Below are positions 1-6,624 of a stretch of 14,454 nucleotides of DNA, in pieces. This stretch comes from Candidatus Cloacimonadota bacterium. Lineage in GTDB: Bacteria > Cloacimonadota > Cloacimonadia > JGIOTU-2. The stretch lies in contig JAGHCS010000187.1 in assembly GCA_021160355.1 (NCBI GenBank), positions 1-14,454 of the forward strand. Direction: 5' to 3'. Under the pieces are notes generated by a model that saw nothing but the letters and a program-made list of their open reading frames with translations, had not been told where the DNA came from and ran no database searches. The first letter of the stretch is position 1; each line of letters begins with the position of its first letter. The translations under genes were made by a program, and so were the position numbers.

Positions 1-1
1 A

Positions 2-2311
2 ATCGTATTCTTATTTCTGATAATTACTTTGTGCACATGGAGTCTTTATAGTGCAGAAAATTCCCGCCCTATAATTGGAGTGGTATTGAGCGGCGGCGGT
101 GCAAGGGGAATTGCACATATAGGTGTGTTAAAGGCTTTGGAAGAGTATCACATTCCGATAGATTTTATCGGGGGAACGAGTTTTGGCGCTCTTATCGCAG
201 CATTTTATGCATCGGGCTTTTCAGTAGAAGATATGCAAAAGATCATTGAGAACACAGAGTGGAATATCGCAACGAATCCTGACAGGCAACAGTATTATTA
301 TTACTCACGAAGGATCAATGAAGCGAATGTGCTGAGAGTGAGATTTCAGGACTGGGAACTGAAATTTCCTAATTCCCTGGGAAATACACAGGAGATAGTC
401 AGCCAGCTCGATTATTTTTTTACACGAGCAAATTACCTGTGCAGAGGTAATTTTCTTAATCTGAAAACTCCGCTCTTTATTTCGACAACAAATATCAAAA
501 ATGGAGAAAATCACATCTTCACCAGAGGGGAACTTCCGCAGGTTGTTCAGGCAAGCATGACCGTACCCTTTTTGCTGTATCCCACTTTGATAGATTCGAC
601 CTTTTATGTGGATGGAGGAATAACCAATAACCTTCCTATCAGCAGTATGCGCGATATGGGAGCGGATATCATCATCGCTTCGAATGCCACCAATTACCTG
701 GCAACAGATACTGACCTCACAAATATCACAAGCTTTACGAACCAGCTCATCAATATAATGATGTTCTCAAAAATTAAAGATGAACTCACACAGGCAGATA
801 TCGTCATCAGACCTTCCACAAAGCATATAAAGAATACTGAGTTCTCACGATTCAAAGAATTGCTGACTCTCGGATACTATGAAACATATTCTCATATAGA
901 CTCAATTCTGAGTATTGTAAAACCAAATACATATTATTATGATGATGAGAAACCACTTATTCCGATAGAAGGCAAAAAAATAATTATTCATGGCAACTCT
1001 CTATTTTCAGACGAGGAACTTTTAAGCACAAGCGAGATCGATTCTTTGCATTATCTATATGAGATTGAGAAACACGTTGAAGATTACTACATAAAGAAAG
1101 GTTACCTGCTTATAGAAATAGTCAAAACCAATATATCCTCTGATGAGATAGAGATAGAACTAACTGAGGGGCTTATAGATGATGTGAAGATCAAAGGTAA
1201 TGCAATTACTAACGAGAACGTTATTTTACGGGAAGTTCAGACGTATCCCGGCGATATGTTCAATATTTTTAGTATTGAAAAAGATATTCAGCGAATCTAT
1301 GGCACAAATTATTTTAACCTAGTAAATTTTACAGTAGAGCCGCTCAGTAATGGTACAGTGGATGTCCTGTTCAACGTATCCGAAAAGCCCTTCGGGATCA
1401 TAGAGGCAGGCGCTCAGTATGCAACTCAGCAGGGAGCTTCCGCTTTTGTTTCAATTGGGCATGATAATGTATTCGGCAAGGGCCATCTCATCCAATTGTA
1501 TGTGAGATTTGGCGTTGAACGGCAATATGGAGTCCGTTTCAGTACTGATCGAATTTTTAACTCCAACTGGAACAATCTTCTCCATCTCTATCTTTATGAT
1601 GATACCGAGAATATAGAAAATAGGTACTGGAATTTTCGTCTTGAAAGCGGTTTCTTTGATGACACAAAACTTGGAATGTTCTCACTTGTATTTGATTATC
1701 GTACTGCAAATCTGGAATTTGAGAAAACCAGTTCAGGCATTGGTTTACAGCTTCTCTTTGATAATTTGGATAATATGTTGTATCCCACAAAAGGTCTGTA
1801 TCGCAAAGCATCGTATGTGCGCTATGATAAGGCACTTGGATCGCTCAACAATTTCAGCGAAATTCAATTTGAAAACGGTTTCAGCTTTTCTCTTCACAAG
1901 AGATGGACACTCGAAAATTGGTCTCGATTGTACCTTCACGACAGCGAAAGCAGTGATATTCCGGAAAACAGGCTCTTTTTCCACAAACCGGAGGATACAT
2001 TCTACGGATTTAATTACGATGAAGTAAAGGGAGAGGATATTGTGTATGCTTCTCTGAAGTTGCGATATCTTTTACGAAATTTTGCCATAAGCGATCCACG
2101 GAAGCAACTTTTCTGCGTTGCCAAAATTGGTATTGGAGATTTTGGCAATATTGGTTCAATGGAAGATTTTTGGAATATATTTGATAAGGGAGAGAAAATA
2201 GGGTACTCTATCGGGTTGGAAATGACCACAATATTTGGTCCGGTCAAATTTGCTTATGAGCAAAGCAAGCAGCACAGTTTTTGGAATTTTTCTATAGGAT
2301 ATTCCTTCTAA
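2..2311 (+). CDS. Patatin-like phospholipase with POTRA domains and outer-membrane beta-barrel (5' end missing)
   Basis: This is probably a type Vd (PlpD-like) outer-membrane protein with a lipid acyl hydrolase domain. The frame is open to the left edge and reads a hydrophobic stretch (IVFLFLIITL...SLYSA, then ENS) that looks like the end of a Sec signal peptide, so the true start lies upstream; a TTG at 29 would cut this signal in half. Counting from base 2, the patatin domain shows the oxyanion loop SGGGARG (about 30-36), the nucleophile Ser60 in GGTSFG and the dyad Asp204 in VDGG. Two POTRA-like modules follow (about 323-393 and 394-465); the second has the typical KGNAI...F..V pattern. 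The remaining ~300 residues alternate like a Bam/D15-type barrel and end in an aromatic residue (IGYSF), the usual outer-membrane sorting end. PlpD itself has one POTRA. The stop overlaps that of the convergent glycosyltransferase gene. Substrate is unknown. Confidence 0.9.
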   Translation: MVFLFLIITLCTWSLYSAENSRPIIGVVLSGGGARGIAHIGVLKALEEYHIPIDFIGGTSFGALIAAFYASGFSVEDMQKIIENTEWNIATNPDRQQYYYYSRRINEANVLRVRFQDWELKFPNSLGNTQEIVSQLDYFFTRANYLCRGNFLNLKTPLFISTTNIKNGENHIFTRGELPQVVQASMTVPFLLYPTLIDSTFYVDGGITNNLPISSMRDMGADIIIASNATNYLATDTDLTNITSFTNQLINIMMFSKIKDELTQADIVIRPSTKHIKNTEFSRFKELLTLGYYETYSHIDSILSIVKPNTYYYDDEKPLIPIEGKKIIIHGNSLFSDEELLSTSEIDSLHYLYEIEKHVEDYYIKKGYLLIEIVKTNISSDEIEIELTEGLIDDVKIKGNAITNENVILREVQTYPGDMFNIFSIEKDIQRIYGTNYFNLVNFTVEPLSNGTVDVLFNVSEKPFGIIEAGAQYATQQGASAFVSIGHDNVFGKGHLIQLYVRFGVERQYGVRFSTDRIFNSNWNNLLHLYLYDDTENIENRYWNFRLESGFFDDTKLGMFSLVFDYRTANLEFEKTSSGIGLQLLFDNLDNMLYPTKGLYRKASYVRYDKALGSLNNFSEIQFENGFSFSLHKRWTLENWSRLYLHDSESSDIPENRLFFHKPEDTFYGFNYDEVKGEDIVYASLKLRYLLRNFAISDPRKQLFCVAKIGIGDFGNIGSMEDFWNIFDKGEKIGYSIGLEMTTIFGPVKFAYEQSKQHSFWNFSIGYSF

Positions 2312-3237
2312 TCTTTATTTAGACTCTCTAATTCATCATTTTTTTTATCTCTTTGACGAGAACTATACACGATCATTTCTCCAAGCAATCCAAGTGAAAT
2401 AAGCTGTACGCCAACAACGATCAAGAGGATGCCGAGGAAGAGCAGGGGTCTGTTGCTCAAACTCATACCAAAGAAAATTTTCTTCACTGCCAGCCAGACA
2501 CTAATTATAAAGCCGATAAGTGAGATGATCAATCCGCTTGCACCGAATAGATAAAGTGGGCTTCTGCGATATTTTGTGATCATGGTCACTGTAAGGAGAT
2601 CGAGGAAACCGCGTATCAGTCTGCTTGCACCATATTTTGATCTTCCAAATCTTCGTTTGTGGTGGGTGACGACTATTTCAGTAACGGAAAATCCTTTTGA
2701 CCATACGATCGCAGGGATATAGCGGTAGAGCTCTCCGTAAATATTGAGGGATTTTGCTGCTTCTTTTCTGTATGCTTTGTATCCGCAGTTGTAATCGTGC
2801 AGGCGCAGATGGAAAACCATCGAGGTGATCAGATTAAAAAATTTGGAGGGCCACCGTTTTGTGATCGGGTCTTTTCTCTTCTTTTTCCATCCGGAAACGA
2901 GGTCATATCCTTCATTGATCTTTTCAACAAAGCGTGGAATCTCTTTCGGGTCATCTTGAAGATCTGCATCCATGGTAAAGATGATCTCGCCCTGTGCCTT
3001 ATCAAATCCTGTCTGCAGCGCAGCTGCTTTACCAAAGTTAGTTCGAAACCTGATTGGCTTAATATTAGCATCTTTTCGAGCGAGCTCTTCGATAACAGCA
3101 TATGAATTATCAGTACTGCCATCATCAATAAAGATGATCTCATACGAAGTGTTGGAAATATTTTCTATGATTTCTTTGTGTAATTCCTTGAGACTTTCTT
3201 CCTCATTATACACTGGGATCACAAAGGAAAGTTCCAT
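2308..3237 (-). CDS. Family 2 glycosyltransferase, polyprenyl-phosphate sugar transferase type (DPM1/GtrB-like)
   Basis: This protein likely moves a sugar from a nucleotide donor onto a polyprenyl phosphate at the inner face of the cytoplasmic membrane. I chose the ATG at 3237 because AGGAG lies 5-6 bases before it and the protein then starts as the family does (MELSFVIPVYNEEESL); this gives 309 residues. An in-frame ATG at 3270 would add 11 residues and has no family support. Visible GT-A motifs are IIFIDDGSTDNS, the metal-binding MDADLQDDP and the CGYKAYRKEAA segment. Two hydrophobic C-terminal segments (from LFGASGLIISL and from LLFLGILLIVV) should be transmembrane helices, as in GtrB/ArnC/DPMS enzymes. 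It lies 102 bases downstream of a polyprenol-kinase-like gene on the same strand, which may make or recycle its lipid carrier. The sugar cannot be told from the sequence. Confidence 0.9.
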   Translation of the reverse strand: MELSFVIPVYNEEESLKELHKEIIENISNTSYEIIFIDDGSTDNSYAVIEELARKDANIKPIRFRTNFGKAAALQTGFDKAQGEIIFTMDADLQDDPKEIPRFVEKINEGYDLVSGWKKKRKDPITKRWPSKFFNLITSMVFHLRLHDYNCGYKAYRKEAAKSLNIYGELYRYIPAIVWSKGFSVTEIVVTHHKRRFGRSKYGASRLIRGFLDLLTVTMITKYRRSPLYLFGASGLIISLIGFIISVWLAVKKIFFGMSLSNRPLLFLGILLIVVGVQLISLGLLGEMIVYSSRQRDKKNDELESLNKD

Positions 3238-3263
3238 CTTGTCTCCTAATTTAAATTCATTTA

Positions 3264-3321
3264 ACCGCAAAAAGTAATAAAAGCACGAAAATGTTTTTGT
3301 CTTTATTGTGTATTTTGTGGC
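3264..3321. repeat. Pair of inverted 9-bp-period A-rich arrays, no cargo
   Basis: Two 27-base blocks face each other in the gap between the kinase-like gene and the glycosyltransferase gene. The first (3264-3290) reads ACCGCAAAA, AGTAATAAA, AGCACGAAA. The reverse complement of the second (3295-3321) reads GCCACAAAA, TACACAATA, AAGACAAAA. The outer and inner units match well and the middle unit poorly, so the whole could fold into an imperfect hairpin. The low base complexity means chance or a degraded terminator remain possible. Confidence 0.45.
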
Positions 3322-3325
3322 TCAT

Positions 3326-3331
3326 ATTATA
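3326..3331 (-). promoter_or_regulatory. Possible -10 element for the glycosyltransferase gene
   Basis: The minus strand reads a perfect TATAAT just downstream of the kinase-like gene and about 90 bases before the glycosyltransferase start. No convincing -35 is seen at 17 bases (TATTTG at best). The site is AT-rich, so this is a weak call. Confidence 0.25.
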
Positions 3332-3339
3332 ATGCAATT

Positions 3340-3999
3340 CTAAATAAACAAATATATAACGGTCATCGCCATAGCAGATAATATAGGGATGCTTATGTTA
3401 TCGTTGATGTGAAGATCCACAGATTCAACCACAGAAGCCACGAGCGCTCCGATAATGATCATTATTAGGGCAAGTTCGGGGTGTGCACAATTATATGAAA
3501 ATACGCGTTTCATGAACAAGAAATAACTGGCAAGTCCATAAATTCCGCAACTAATGAAAGCGCCGATTAATCCTTCAAGCGATTTGTTTGAGTGTATAAA
3601 TTTTCTTCTCCCCATGGAAAGTCCTACGAAGGCGGCAAAAGTATCTCCTATCACGAGGTAAGATATTGCAAGAAAAGCAATCTCCTTTGAAAAAACTGCA
3701 ATTGTCACAACTGATGCGGTGAGGAGATAAGATCCACCTGTAAGACTACTTACTTCCGAATCTCTGAGGTGGGAGCCGAAAAGTTTAAGAAATTTATGTC
3801 GAAATTTTGGATTCTCAATTCTTGCAGAATCCCAAACAACCGATCCTATAGCAAAGGGCAGAAGTATTGCTATTGCAAGAAGCTGGTTCCGTAAGACGAA
3901 GTAGTAAAGCACAGGAATAATGATCGCAAAGAGGTGCGTGAGCTTCCTGTAAATTTCGATATGACTAATGGGCTTGATTTCGGTTATCATCGTGTTCAT
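3340..3999 (-). CDS. Polyprenol/dolichol/phytol kinase-like integral membrane protein
   Basis: This belongs by pattern to the CTP-dependent polyprenol kinase family (SEC59, VTE5, DGK1; distantly similar to CDP-diglyceride synthases). Members phosphorylate a lipid alcohol in the membrane. Seen here: N-terminal RKLTHL, the signature GDTFAAFVGLSMGRRKF followed by NKSLEG, and the C-terminal VVESVDLHINDNISIPI, all matching the conserved order of the family. Six or seven hydrophobic segments span 219 residues, the normal size. The start is uncertain: ATG at 3999 has no good ribosome site, while the ATG at 3990 has GAGATG about 8 bases ahead. The gene lies 66 bases after thiD on the same strand and may be read from the thiamin operon. 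Substrate (undecaprenol, dolichol-like polyprenol, phytol-type alcohol or diacylglycerol) cannot be decided; a geranylgeranyl reductase gene nearby makes an isoprenoid alcohol attractive, by inference. Confidence 0.8.
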   Translation of the reverse strand: MNTMITEIKPISHIEIYRKLTHLFAIIIPVLYYFVLRNQLLAIAILLPFAIGSVVWDSARIENPKFRHKFLKLFGSHLRDSEVSSLTGGSYLLTASVVTIAVFSKEIAFLAISYLVIGDTFAAFVGLSMGRRKFIHSNKSLEGLIGAFISCGIYGLASYFLFMKRVFSYNCAHPELALIMIIIGALVASVVESVDLHINDNISIPILSAMAMTVIYLFI

Positions 4000-4065
4000 C
4001 TCGCAAGAGAGTAATTATTTGTCAATTATTTGAGATCGTGGACATGAACAAGTTTACATAGTCTT

Positions 4066-4860
4066 TTATGCAAGAATGGAATAAAAATAATTTTTTGCCT
4101 TCACAATCGTAGTTTTTATATCACCACCCAGAGCAAGGAATGCAGTGATCGCAGAAGAGATAAGGCAGCCCGTACCATGAATTTCTGATAAATGTTTATT
4201 TGGACTCGGAAAGATATCAACCTCATCTCCCTTAATAAGATAATCTGTAATGGTGCTCTGTTCTTTGAGATGACCACCCTTAGCAAAAACATAGCAGTCA
4301 TATCTTTGAGAAATCTCTTGTGCTGCCGATAAGAGTTCATCTTTATTTGAAATCGATTGAGCACTCAATTTTTCCAATTCAGGGATATTTGGCGTAATTA
4401 TATCAGAAACTTTGAGGAATTCATTGTTCATATACGAGTAACTCTCTTTATCGAGAAAGGAGTATGTGTCGCTTGCTTTCAGAATAGGATCGATCAAAAC
4501 ATTTTTTACATCATATTTTTTCAGAAAATACGAGATGCATTCCATGATTTCTTTATTGAACACCACTCCAATCTTAAGAGATGATATCGGATAGGTTTCG
4601 AGGATAGTTTTTAATTGGATTTTAACTTCTTTGACAGTTAATGCTTCGGAAAAAAATACTTTTTTATCAGTTTGAGCAGTAATGCCGGTTACTACAGAAA
4701 GACCACTTACTCCGAGATCGTGAAAGGTCTTGATGTCTCTTTGAACGCCTGCACCTCCGGATGTATCACTTGCGGCAATTGTTAAACAATAGGGTTTGAA
4801 GGTTTGGAGGTTTGGAGGTTTGGAGGTTTTAAAGTTTGAAGGTTTTGAGTTTTGTTTCAT
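4066..4860 (-). CDS. thiD: Hydroxymethylpyrimidine / phosphomethylpyrimidine kinase ThiD with repeat-derived N-terminus
   Basis: ThiD phosphorylates HMP and HMP-P to HMP-PP for thiamin synthesis. The ribokinase-fold motifs are present: LTIAASDTSGGAGVQRDIKTF near the N-terminus, VTGITAQ, LIDPILKASD, IITPNIPELEKLS, FAKGGH and the anion-hole/catalytic stretch HGTGCLISSAITAFLALGG. Length is 264 residues. The core begins at about residue 24. Residues 2-23 (KQNSKPSNFKTSKPPNLQTF...) are translated from an 8-bp repeat array and resemble no ThiD N-terminus I know; there is no ATG, GTG or TTG between the array and the conserved core, so the original start appears to have been replaced. The ATG overlaps the stop of the upstream cassette gene (ATGA), which would couple their translation. 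Whether the extended protein folds normally is unknown, but all key motifs are intact. Confidence 0.93.
   Translation of the reverse strand: MKQNSKPSNFKTSKPPNLQTFKPYCLTIAASDTSGGAGVQRDIKTFHDLGVSGLSVVTGITAQTDKKVFFSEALTVKEVKIQLKTILETYPISSLKIGVVFNKEIMECISYFLKKYDVKNVLIDPILKASDTYSFLDKESYSYMNNEFLKVSDIITPNIPELEKLSAQSISNKDELLSAAQEISQRYDCYVFAKGGHLKEQSTITDYLIKGDEVDIFPSPNKHLSEIHGTGCLISSAITAFLALGGDIKTTIVKAKNYFYSILA
4793..4856. repeat. Left 8-bp repeat array of the cassette
   Basis: Eight consecutive 8-base units on the plus strand: GGTTTGAA, three exact copies of GGTTTGGA, then GGTTTTAA, AGTTTGAA, GGTTTTGA and a decayed GTTTTGTT. The array is read on the minus strand as the start of thiD. It is the inverted counterpart of the array at 5275-5338. 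Confidence 0.85.
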
Positions 4861-5224
4861 AATGTTGTTTTTAGATAATTAATTAATGATTGAATTTTAC
4901 GGGCAAGTATCTTTGAAAGATCGTATATTTCATTGAAATTATCTTCGAGTAAGAAACCGATTTTATTAAATACATATATCTGGGATCGCAATTCACCGCA
5001 TGAACCCTTTGCAATGTATAAAAAACGGATAAACTCTTTGATAGTTTCTCTTTCATATCCTTCTGCGATATTCGAAGAAATTGATAATGCGCTTCTTCGA
5101 AGCTGATCTTTTAATGAAAAATCATGCTGAAATGCATCGAGTTTGGTAGTTCTATATATTATCACAGCAAGCTCGACGGATCATTCCATACATCTATTTC
5201 CTCAATACTCTTAAATGTGCCCAT
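4857..5224 (-). pseudogene. Four-helix-bundle protein (23S rRNA intervening-sequence type), frameshifted
   Basis: The family (TIGR02436-type; structurally akin to the Avd proteins of diversity-generating retroelements) is small, helical and of unclear function; some members are encoded in intervening sequences of 23S rRNA. The true start is ATG at 5224 with AGGAG five bases ahead, giving the typical opening MGTFKSIEEIDVW. After Trp13 the frame runs into TGA at 5164. The rest of the family sequence resumes in another frame: ELAVIIYRTTKLDAF, then LKDQLRRSALSISSNIAEG, KEFIRFLYIAKGS and GELRSQIYV. Only 11 bases separate the Trp codon from the Glu codon where 12 are expected, so one base is missing between 5175 and 5185. 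A GTG at 5165 could start a 102-residue remnant but lacks the first helix half. It may be a real decay event or a read error. The gene lies between inverted 8-bp arrays inside the thi operon. Confidence 0.85.
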
Positions 5225-5274
5225 TTTTGCTCCTATATTCTATTTATTTTACCTATGAAAAATAACTATTTTTT

Positions 5275-5338
5275 AACCTTTCTAACCTTCTAAACTTCCA
5301 ACTTTTCAACCTTCCAACATTCTAACTTTTAAACGTTT
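5275..5338. repeat. Right 8-bp repeat array of the cassette
   Basis: Eight consecutive 8-base units on the plus strand: AACCTTTC, TAACCTTC, TAAACTTC, CAACTTTT, CAACCTTC, CAACATTC, TAACTTTT, AAACGTTT. The reverse complement of the common unit is GGTTRGAA, nearly the unit of the left array (GGTTTGRA), so the two arrays are inverted copies. The thiC stop codon (5322-5324) and its last few codons lie within it. Confidence 0.85.
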
Positions 5339-6590
5339 TAATCGCACAGAGTTTACCACACATTGTGCATACGTCTTCAGAGAAATCTTCGCTTGCTTTG
5401 CGCCTTTTCTTAGCGAGGAGGGGATCAATAGAGATTTCGTATTGTCCTTCCCAGTTAAACTCAGAACGATATTTTGAAATCTTATTATCCCTATCCATAC
5501 TGCCGGGTATTCCACATGCAATGTCAGCAGAATGTGCAGCTATTTTTGCAGCTATCACTCCTTCTCGCACATCGTTTTTGGTTGGAAGGCAGAGATGCTC
5601 TGAGGGAGTTACATAACAGAGAAAATCTGCACCGTAATAGGCTGCAAGGGTGCCGCCGATAGCACTCGTGATATGATCATAACCTGGCGCAATATCTGTT
5701 GTGATGGGACCAAGTACATAAAAAGGGGCTCCATGGCAAATTGCTTTCTGCAAACGCACATTTGCTTCTATTTGATGTAGGGGTACGTGCCCGGGACCTT
5801 CGATCATCGATTGCACATTTGCTTTCAAAGCTCGCTGCTGCAACTCACCGAGAGTAATAAGTTCCTGGAACTGACCTGCGTCACTTGCATCGGCAAGGCA
5901 TCCGGGTCGCAATCCGTCGCCAAGGCTGAGTGTCACATCATACTTGTATGCAATATCCAATAATCTGTCATAAAATTCATAAAGAGGATTTTCTTTCTTA
6001 TGAATTTTCATCCATTTGAGAAGAAGTGATCCACCTCTACTCACCACTCCGAGTAAACGAGGTTGTTTCTTCATAGCTTCGACTGCTTTTTGTGTAACTC
6101 CGCAGTGAACAGTGATGTAATCTACTCCTTCTGCACATTGTTTTTCTATGGAAATAAAAAGCTGATCAACGGTCATTTCAGTGATGTCTTTATCTTCATC
6201 GAGAAGTTCCGCTGCAACCTGATAGATCGGAACTGTGCCTACCATTATCGGTGAATGATCAAGGATTGCTTTACGGATTGCAGACAGATCTCCTCCTGTA
6301 GAGAGATCCATCACACTGTCGGAGCCGTAGGCGACTGATACTTTGAGTTTTTCCAATTCTTCCAGCACATCAAAATGATCAGGTGAAGTCCCAATATTTG
6401 CATTTATTTTTGTGTGGAGTTTATTCCCAATTCCAACAGGTTGAAAATTTCTTCTTAAGTTTTTTGGAATTACTATATGACCAGCAGCAATCTCGTCTTT
6501 AAGCCATTCTGCGTCGCAGTGCTCATCTTTGGCGACAAGTTGAATATCCTCAGTAATAATTCCTTTTTTTGCCTGTTCTAGTAATGACAT
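5322..6590 (-). CDS. thiC: Phosphomethylpyrimidine synthase ThiC (short form)
   Basis: ThiC is a radical-SAM enzyme that rearranges aminoimidazole ribotide into HMP phosphate. Recognised by GSDSVMDLSTGGDL, YITVHCGVTQ, SRGGS, SLGDGLRPGCLADASD, MIEGPGHVPLHQIEANV, GPITTDIAPGYDHITSAIGG and YVTPSEHLCLP. It has 422 residues, lacking the N-terminal domain of the ~600-residue proteobacterial enzymes, as is common in anaerobes and archaea. The cluster cysteines are Cys408, Cys411 and Cys415 (CTMCGKLC), spaced CX2CX3C; the best studied enzymes have CX2CX4C, and I believe the short forms often carry this tighter spacing. The start ATG has GAAGG just ahead. It lies 34 bases after thiM. The stop codon sits inside an 8-bp repeat array, so the final residues (about KTFKS) may be repeat-derived. 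Confidence 0.96.
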   Translation of the reverse strand: MSLLEQAKKGIITEDIQLVAKDEHCDAEWLKDEIAAGHIVIPKNLRRNFQPVGIGNKLHTKINANIGTSPDHFDVLEELEKLKVSVAYGSDSVMDLSTGGDLSAIRKAILDHSPIMVGTVPIYQVAAELLDEDKDITEMTVDQLFISIEKQCAEGVDYITVHCGVTQKAVEAMKKQPRLLGVVSRGGSLLLKWMKIHKKENPLYEFYDRLLDIAYKYDVTLSLGDGLRPGCLADASDAGQFQELITLGELQQRALKANVQSMIEGPGHVPLHQIEANVRLQKAICHGAPFYVLGPITTDIAPGYDHITSAIGGTLAAYYGADFLCYVTPSEHLCLPTKNDVREGVIAAKIAAHSADIACGIPGSMDRDNKISKYRSEFNWEGQYEISIDPLLAKKRRKASEDFSEDVCTMCGKLCAIKTFKS

Positions 6591-6624
6591 GATACCTTCT
6601 TATATAAATTTCTAAAAATTATGT

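Noticed and set aside
29..2311. TTG at 29 as the start of the patatin gene
   Set aside because: The frame is open to base 2 and reads a hydrophobic signal peptide core before this point, so the start is upstream of the window.
4000..4040. TTGACA on the minus strand between thiD and the kinase-like gene as a promoter
   Set aside because: No -10-like sequence fits before the start codon at a workable distance.
4857..5165. An intact 102-residue gene starting at GTG 5165
   Set aside because: The family N-terminus is present upstream in another frame with its own ATG and ribosome site, so this is the downstream part of a frameshifted gene.
4793..5338. CRISPR array or classic insertion sequence
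   Set aside because: The repeats are only 8 bases with no spacers, and there is no transposase gene or target-site duplication that I can see.
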